Source: Caballeronia ptereochthonis
Lineage (GTDB): Bacteria; Pseudomonadota; Gammaproteobacteria; Burkholderiales; Burkholderiaceae
Assembly: GCF_001545075.1 (NCBI RefSeq)
Contig: NZ_FCOB02000047.1
Span: 1-45,134 of the forward strand
Length of the DNA stretch: 45,134 bases
Direction of reading: 5' to 3'
Shown: positions 40,517 to 45,134 of the stretch, one piece after another
Layout: the number at the start of each line of letters is the position of its first letter
Position numbering within the stretch: the stretch's first letter is position 1
Program-made: the position numbers and the translations under genes
The notes under the pieces: model-generated
What the model was told of the DNA's origin: nothing
What the model saw: the letters and a program-made list of their open reading frames with translations, nothing else
Databases searched by the model: none

Positions 40517-42703
40517 ATGAATTCAGCGACGCGCCGCACCGCAACCCCGGCCCGGCCATCACGCAAGATGCCGAGGCTGCGGCCTTCAACGATGGCGGCG
40601 CTGCTGTTCGCCACCAGTCAGGCCGGGTTTGCGCAAGGCACGCAGAACGGGGATGGCACGCAGAACGCGAGCCCGCCGACGGAAGCGTCGTTGCCGGCGA
40701 TCTCGGTCACCGCATCGCCGGATACGCTTCCGCATCTGCGCGAGGACGTCAGCAGCGGCGCGCTCGGCTCGCGCACGCAACTGGAGACGCCCTATTCGAC
40801 GACCGTCGTGACCGGAGAGGAGCTCGCCGACCGTCAGGCGAACAAGCTCGGCGACGTGTTCGCGCAGGACGCATCGGTGTCCGACAACAGCAATCCGTAC
40901 AACGCGTGGGCAAGCTACGTCACCGTGCGCGGCATGCAGCTCGACTGGCAGAACGGCTTCAGGATCGACGGCCAGCCGTTCAACGGCTACGGCATCACGA
41001 TGCCTTACGAGCAACTCGAAAGCGTCGAGCTGTTGAAGGGCCTGTCGGGCTTCATGTACGGTTTCGGCGCGCCGGGCGGCGTCGTGAACTACGTGACGAA
41101 GAAGCCGCCGGTCACGGACAGGCACATCGCGAGCGTCGATGTCGGCTATCGCTCGACCAACGTGTGGAGCGAACACGTCGACCTCGGCGGCCGAGTGGGC
41201 CCCGACAGCATGTTCGGCTACCGCTTCAACGCGACGCACGAAGAAGGCAAGACCTACAACGACGGCAACGTGCGCCGCGATTCCTTCTCGCTCGCCGCCG
41301 ACGCGCGCCTCACGCGCGACCTCACCGCGACCTTCGGCGCGCTGTATCAGGAACGGCACGCATCGGGCATCACGACGGCGCTCTCCACCGCGCAATACGC
41401 GGGCACGTCGCTGCCGGCGACGCTCGCCGGCGGCAGCAGCACGCTCGTCACGCCGGACCAGCATCTGAACACGAACCTGCAGATCTACACGGCCGGGCTG
41501 CGCTACAACCTGAATCCGGACTGGACGGTTTCGGCCACCTACAGCTTCAGCAAGAGCACGCGCTATCGCAACGAAGGCACGTGGTATCTGCTCGACGAAG
41601 CCGGCAACTATGACGACTACCGCTTCGAGGGCAAGGAAGGGCATCAGCTGAACACCTTCCAGGTAATGGCCGAAGGACTCGTGAAGACGGGGCTGCTCAA
41701 GCATCAGCTGGTGTTCGGCGCCGCGTACCAAAAGCAGACCAGCGACAACGGCGCCAACAGCTTCTTCGGGCAGATCGGCACGGGCAACATCTATCAGCCG
41801 AACGTGAATCGCTACGACAGTCAGGGCTTCTATACCTACCGCTCCGCCGATGTCACGCAAAAGGCGCTGTTCGCGAGCGACACGATCGCGCTCACGCAGC
41901 GCTGGTCCGTGCTCGGCGGCGTGCGCTACACGAACTACGAGCAGCACGGCTACGGCATCGACGGCAGCACGTCGTCGACCTACACGCAGAACGGCGTGCT
42001 CACGCCGACCGTCGCGCTGATGTTCAAACTCACGCCGGGCACGACGCTCTATGCGAGCTACGTCGAATCGCTCGAGGCGGGCAACGTCGTCGGCGACACG
42101 TACGCCAACGCGGGCCAGTTGCTCAAGCCGCTGCGCAGCAAGCAGTATGAAGTCGGCGTGAAGAGCCAGAACTCGCGCTGGAGCGCGACCGCGGCGCTCT
42201 TCCGCATCGAGCGCGGCGCGCAGTATGCGAACGGCGACAACGCCTTTGTGGAAGACGGCGAATCGATCTTTCAGGGTATCGAGGCGGGCGCGGACGTGCG
42301 TCTCGGCAACAACTGGACGGTCGGCGGCGATCTCATGTGGATCGCGACGCACTACGAGAAAGGCTCGAGCAACGACGGCAACCGCGTCGCGGGCGCGCCG
42401 GGTTTCGTCGCGGCGGCGCACGTCAATTACGCCGTGCCGGTCGTGCCGGGCCTCACGCTCGGCGCCGACGCGAAGTTCACCGGCAACACGAGCCTCGATC
42501 CGTCCGGCGGCATCAAGGTGCCGGGCTACCTGATCATGAACCTCGGCGCGACCTACACCACGCGCATCGCCGGGCACAACGTGGGCCTGCGCGCGGCGAT
42601 CGACAATCTGACGAATCGCCGCTACTGGGAATTCCAGTACGCCGATTATGTTCAGCCTGGCTTGCCGCGCACGCTGTCGCTCAACGCGCGGGTCGAATTC
42701 TGA
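40517..42703 (+). CDS. TonB-dependent siderophore receptor
   Basis: 728 residues. The signal region is long, with a basic stretch before STMAALLFATSQAGFAQ (cleaved near residue 40). A TonB-box-like LPAISVTA follows, then the plug (about residues 75-190; YSTTVVTGEELADRQANKLG, VELLKGLSGFMYGFGAPGG) and a 22-stranded barrel ending TLSLNARVEF with the terminal Phe needed for outer-membrane assembly. The FhuA/FpvA-type architecture indicates ferric siderophore uptake; the siderophore is unknown. It has no extended N-terminal signalling domain and no sigma/anti-sigma pair nearby, so control is probably Fur alone. Confidence 0.93.
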   Translation: MNSATRRTATPARPSRKMPRLRPSTMAALLFATSQAGFAQGTQNGDGTQNASPPTEASLPAISVTASPDTLPHLREDVSSGALGSRTQLETPYSTTVVTGEELADRQANKLGDVFAQDASVSDNSNPYNAWASYVTVRGMQLDWQNGFRIDGQPFNGYGITMPYEQLESVELLKGLSGFMYGFGAPGGVVNYVTKKPPVTDRHIASVDVGYRSTNVWSEHVDLGGRVGPDSMFGYRFNATHEEGKTYNDGNVRRDSFSLAADARLTRDLTATFGALYQERHASGITTALSTAQYAGTSLPATLAGGSSTLVTPDQHLNTNLQIYTAGLRYNLNPDWTVSATYSFSKSTRYRNEGTWYLLDEAGNYDDYRFEGKEGHQLNTFQVMAEGLVKTGLLKHQLVFGAAYQKQTSDNGANSFFGQIGTGNIYQPNVNRYDSQGFYTYRSADVTQKALFASDTIALTQRWSVLGGVRYTNYEQHGYGIDGSTSSTYTQNGVLTPTVALMFKLTPGTTLYASYVESLEAGNVVGDTYANAGQLLKPLRSKQYEVGVKSQNSRWSATAALFRIERGAQYANGDNAFVEDGESIFQGIEAGADVRLGNNWTVGGDLMWIATHYEKGSSNDGNRVAGAPGFVAAAHVNYAVPVVPGLTLGADAKFTGNTSLDPSGGIKVPGYLIMNLGATYTTRIAGHNVGLRAAIDNLTNRRYWEFQYADYVQPGLPRTLSLNARVEF

Positions 42704-42734
42704 CGCGACATGGTTTGAAACAACTTCCGCGAAA

Positions 42735-42768
42735 CGCCCGCCGCTTGTGCCACAAGGCTTTGCGGGCG
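42735..42768. terminator. Hairpin after the receptor gene
   Basis: CGCCCGC and GCGGGCG enclose an inner CTTGTG-C-CACAAG stem. No T-run follows, so termination is possible but unproven. Confidence 0.45.
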
Positions 42769-42865
42769 ACGCGCGACATTCCATGAAATAGTTTGTGCGT
42801 GGTTTTTAATCAGGCCGATCGCCACAATGGGTTCATTCGCAACTCACCCACCAAGGCGAACAATC

Positions 42866-43783
42866 ATGGAACTGCTCGGAAAAATCTCGCTGTACGCGAT
42901 GGGCATCGTCCTCACCGCGTCGTTGATCGAGGCAATCGTCCTGCACTTCAGGCACAAGGGCAGCGACAAGGCGTTCGACTGGCACGAAACCTGGATCTCG
43001 CTCGCCGACCTGGTCGGCCGCAAGCTGCTCGCGTTCCTGCCGCTGTCGCTCGCCACGCCGGTCTTCAACTTCGCGTGGGAGCACCGCATCCACACGGTCA
43101 CGACGAACGCCGCGCTGACGCTCTTCCTGCTCTTCATCGGACAGGAGTTCTGCTACTACTGGTATCACCGCGCGTCGCACACGGTGCGCTTCTTCTGGGC
43201 CAATCACGCGGTTCATCACTCGCCGAACCAGTTGACGCTGTCCTCCGCGTACCGTCTCGGCTGGACCACCAAGATCGCCGGCTCGGCCATCTTCTTCACC
43301 CCGCTCGTGTGGTTCGGCGTGAAGCCGGACGTGGTGCTCGCGGTCGTGTCGATCAACCTGCTGTATCAGTTCTGGCTGCACGCGACCTGGATCCCGAAGC
43401 TCGGCTGGCTGGAGCATGTGTTCAACACGCCGTCGGCGCATCGTGTGCACCATGCCTCGAACGCGACGTATCTCGATGCGAACTTCGGCGGCGTGCTGAT
43501 CATCTTCGACCGGCTGTTCGGCACCTATGTCGAGGAGCGCGCCGACGAGCCCTGCCGCTACGGCCTCACCACGCCGACGACCTCGCATAACCCGATCGTC
43601 GTCGAACTGGAACACTGGGTGAGCCTCGCGAAGGACATGTTCAACGCGAAGAGCGTGTCGGATGCGGTGGGCTTCCTGCTGCGTCCTCCGGGCTGGCTGC
43701 CGAACGGCGAAGGGCATACGACGGAAGAGTTGCAGAAGCGCGCCGTCGAGTCGATCGAGCCAGCTGCGCACGCCGGGCGCTGA
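42866..43783 (+). CDS. Sterol desaturase/fatty-acid hydroxylase-family protein
   Basis: 305 residues from ATG 42866, preceded by AAGG; an ATG at 42827 would add 13 residues and has no ribosome site. Integral membrane di-iron enzyme with the histidine boxes HRASH, HAVHH and HRVHH and four or more helices. Bacterial members hydroxylate lipids or small hydrophobic substrates; the substrate is unknown. The stretch LEHVFNTPSAHRVHHASNAT is typical. A terminator hairpin follows. Confidence 0.9.
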   Translation: MELLGKISLYAMGIVLTASLIEAIVLHFRHKGSDKAFDWHETWISLADLVGRKLLAFLPLSLATPVFNFAWEHRIHTVTTNAALTLFLLFIGQEFCYYWYHRASHTVRFFWANHAVHHSPNQLTLSSAYRLGWTTKIAGSAIFFTPLVWFGVKPDVVLAVVSINLLYQFWLHATWIPKLGWLEHVFNTPSAHRVHHASNATYLDANFGGVLIIFDRLFGTYVEERADEPCRYGLTTPTTSHNPIVVELEHWVSLAKDMFNAKSVSDAVGFLLRPPGWLPNGEGHTTEELQKRAVESIEPAAHAGR

Positions 43784-43808
43784 AGAACACCGCGCGGTTC
43801 CGCTTTCG

Positions 43809-43842
43809 AATCCCGATGACCGGTTATCGCGGCATCGGGATT
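43809..43842. terminator. Hairpin terminator after the hydroxylase
   Basis: AATCCCGATG and CATCGGGATT, perfect 10-bp arms with a 14-base loop, followed by GTCATTTCC, 26 bases after the stop. Confidence 0.65.
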
Positions 43843-44028
43843 GTCATTTCCTCCCTCCTCCATGCAAGAATATCTCCACGCTGGCGATACTCCTGCGCAT
43901 CATGACATCGAGCCTCGACAGCTTCGATCGCAAACGCCGGGCGGAAGTCCGGTGTGATGCGCGGAACACGCTCACGCGGCAACGCTTCTTTTCCAACGAC
44001 AACGTGAAACGCCTCGAACGGCGAGCGA

Positions 44029-45024
44029 ATGACGAACGGTAACCGCATGCCCTTGACGGTCGACATCATCATCTACAACGGCTTCAAGGCGCTCGAGGCG
44101 ATCGGTTCGCTGAGCGTCTTCACCTACGCAAATATTCATCTGGCGCGCCGCGGTCTTCCCGGTCGCTATGACGCCAGGCTCGCATCGACCCGGCGCGGCG
44201 AAATCCTGTCCGACACGGGCGTCACGCTCACGGCCGGAAAACGTATCGATACGCTCGCACTGCCGCATACCGCGATCATCGTGGGCGCATGGCAGATCGA
44301 AGAGGCCGTGGGCGCCGCGCCCGAAATCGTGCAATGGGTCGAGGCGGCCGCGGGACGCATGCAGCGAACCGCCGCGCTCTGCTCGGGCGCGTTCTTTCTC
44401 GCTGCGGCGGGATTGCTGGACGGCAAGCGCGCGACGACGCACTGGGCCGTCGCCGACGCGCTGAAGGAAAGATATCCGGCCGTGCGCGTGGATGCCGACT
44501 GCATTTTCATACGCGAAGGCAATCTGTGGACGTCGGCGGGCGTCACCGCCGGAATCGACCTGGCGCTCGCGCTCGTCGAAGAGGATTTCGGGCTGGACGT
44601 CGCGCTCGACGTCGCACGCGATCTCGTCGTGTATCTCAAGCGGCCGGGCGGCCAGTCGCAGTTCAGCTCGCATCTCGTAAGCCAGGCGACGCAGAACCCG
44701 GGCATCCGCGACGTGCAGGACTGGATGCTTGCGAACATTCAACGCGAGCTCTCTCCGGCGGAAATGGCGGAGCGCGTGTCGATGAGCGTGCGCAACTTCA
44801 ATCGCTCGTTCAAGCGGGAAACCGGCACGACGCCTTCGACCTTTCTGACGCGCGCGCGCGTCGAAGCAGCGCGCAGGATGCTCGAGGAAGGCGACCTGCC
44901 CGCGAAGACGATCGCCGCCAACAGCGGCTTCAAGACCTATGAAGCGATGAGGAAGGCCTTTCAGCATACGCTCGGCATTACGCCGCTCACGTATCGGGAG
45001 CGCTTCGGCATGGGCCGCGACTGA
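44029..45024 (+). CDS. GlxA-family AraC-type transcriptional regulator
   Basis: 331 residues from ATG 44029; ATG 44047 is an alternative giving 325 residues, and neither has a strong ribosome site. The N-terminal DJ-1/PfpI-like domain (about residues 10-195) has TAALCSGAFFLAAAGLLDGK at the nucleophile-elbow position and LWTSAGVTAGIDLALALVEE. The C-terminal AraC domain has two helix-turn-helix units (MAERVSMSVRNFNRSFKRET and KTIAANSGFKTYEAMRKAFQ). Regulators of this type often control amine or carnitine-like catabolism. The target is not identified; the gene beyond the window edge on the other strand is a class III alcohol dehydrogenase. Confidence 0.9.
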   Translation: MTNGNRMPLTVDIIIYNGFKALEAIGSLSVFTYANIHLARRGLPGRYDARLASTRRGEILSDTGVTLTAGKRIDTLALPHTAIIVGAWQIEEAVGAAPEIVQWVEAAAGRMQRTAALCSGAFFLAAAGLLDGKRATTHWAVADALKERYPAVRVDADCIFIREGNLWTSAGVTAGIDLALALVEEDFGLDVALDVARDLVVYLKRPGGQSQFSSHLVSQATQNPGIRDVQDWMLANIQRELSPAEMAERVSMSVRNFNRSFKRETGTTPSTFLTRARVEAARRMLEEGDLPAKTIAANSGFKTYEAMRKAFQHTLGITPLTYRERFGMGRD

Positions 45025-45047
45025 ACACGGCCGGCCTTCGCGCCCGG

Positions 45048-45134
45048 TCAGTAGATCACGACGGAACGAATCGACTCGCCCTTCTTCATCAGGTCGAAGC
45101 CTTCGTTGATGCGCTCCAGCGGCAGATGATGCGT
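45048..45134 (-). CDS. Class III (S-(hydroxymethyl)glutathione) alcohol dehydrogenase, C-terminal end (partial)
   Basis: The last 28 residues (THHLPLERINEGFDLMKKGE, then SIRSVVIY) and stop are in the window. The pattern LPLERINEAFDLMxxGxSIRSVV is diagnostic of class III zinc alcohol dehydrogenases, which oxidise glutathione-bound formaldehyde and detoxify formaldehyde. The ending IY differs slightly from the common HF/VF. It converges on the GlxA-type regulator with 23 bases between stops. Confidence 0.85.
   Translation of the reverse strand, partial: THHLPLERINEGFDLMKKGESIRSVVIY

Noticed and set aside
40586..42784. A 732-codon minus-strand open frame opposite the siderophore receptor
   Set aside because: Antisense shadow of a well-defined TonB-dependent receptor.

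Overview
The window is high-GC DNA with nearly continuous coding on both strands. Gene content (Tad pilus locus, Liv-type transporters, LysR, TetR and GlxA/AraC regulators, EpsC serine acetyltransferase, FolE, many small orphan proteins) and protein style point to a Burkholderia-like betaproteobacterium (Burkholderia, Paraburkholderia or Caballeronia). This is inference: there is no rRNA or marker gene to fix the genus. I see no tRNA, rRNA, CRISPR array, insertion sequence or prophage.

Layout. 1-3544: the tail of an isocitrate/isopropylmalate-type dehydrogenase, a zinc desuccinylase/aspartoacylase-type protein, a polar amino-acid binding protein, a divergent LysR regulator and a lysine-rich DUF6496-type protein. 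3983-14807: a complete one-direction Tad/Flp pilus locus (flp, cpaA/tadV, cpaB/rcpC, cpaC/rcpA, cpaD-like lipoprotein, tadZ, tadA, tadB, tadC, tadD, tadE, tadG), with most core genes overlapping by 1-8 bases. 14872-15946: a small membrane protein and a 3-methyladenine DNA glycosylase. 15950-20568: a Liv-type ABC importer whose two permeases are fused into one chain. Divergent from it, at 21110-23835, lie a gamma-glutamylputrescine-synthetase-like ligase and a class III aminotransferase; a perfect 24-bp palindrome sits just upstream of the ligase.

23929-31889: accessory and housekeeping single genes. They are a TetR regulator with a duplicated operator, a DUF4440/VOC pair, folE, epsC, several small proteins of unknown function, an atypical SDR, a GNAT and an SMP-30 lactonase. 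31955-32424 is the scar of a hipBA toxin-antitoxin operon. 32557-34131 is an alpha-ketoglutarate semialdehyde dehydrogenase, which with the lactonase suggests sugar-acid oxidation. 34346-38928: a DHA2-type MFS exporter, a universal stress protein, an FNR-type Fe-S regulator and an EgtB-like non-heme iron enzyme without an EgtD partner. 39031-42703: a divergent PepSY membrane protein and TonB-dependent siderophore receptor with two Fur-box-like sites between them. 42866-45134: a sterol-desaturase-family hydroxylase, a GlxA-type AraC regulator and the tail of a class III alcohol dehydrogenase.

I found no convincing wholly new multi-gene system. The most informative unexpected features are the hipBA scar, whose antitoxin frameshift lies exactly in a hairpin that the extra base makes perfect; the 24-bp palindrome; the paired TetR operators; the orphan EgtB-like enzyme; and the fused LivHM permease.
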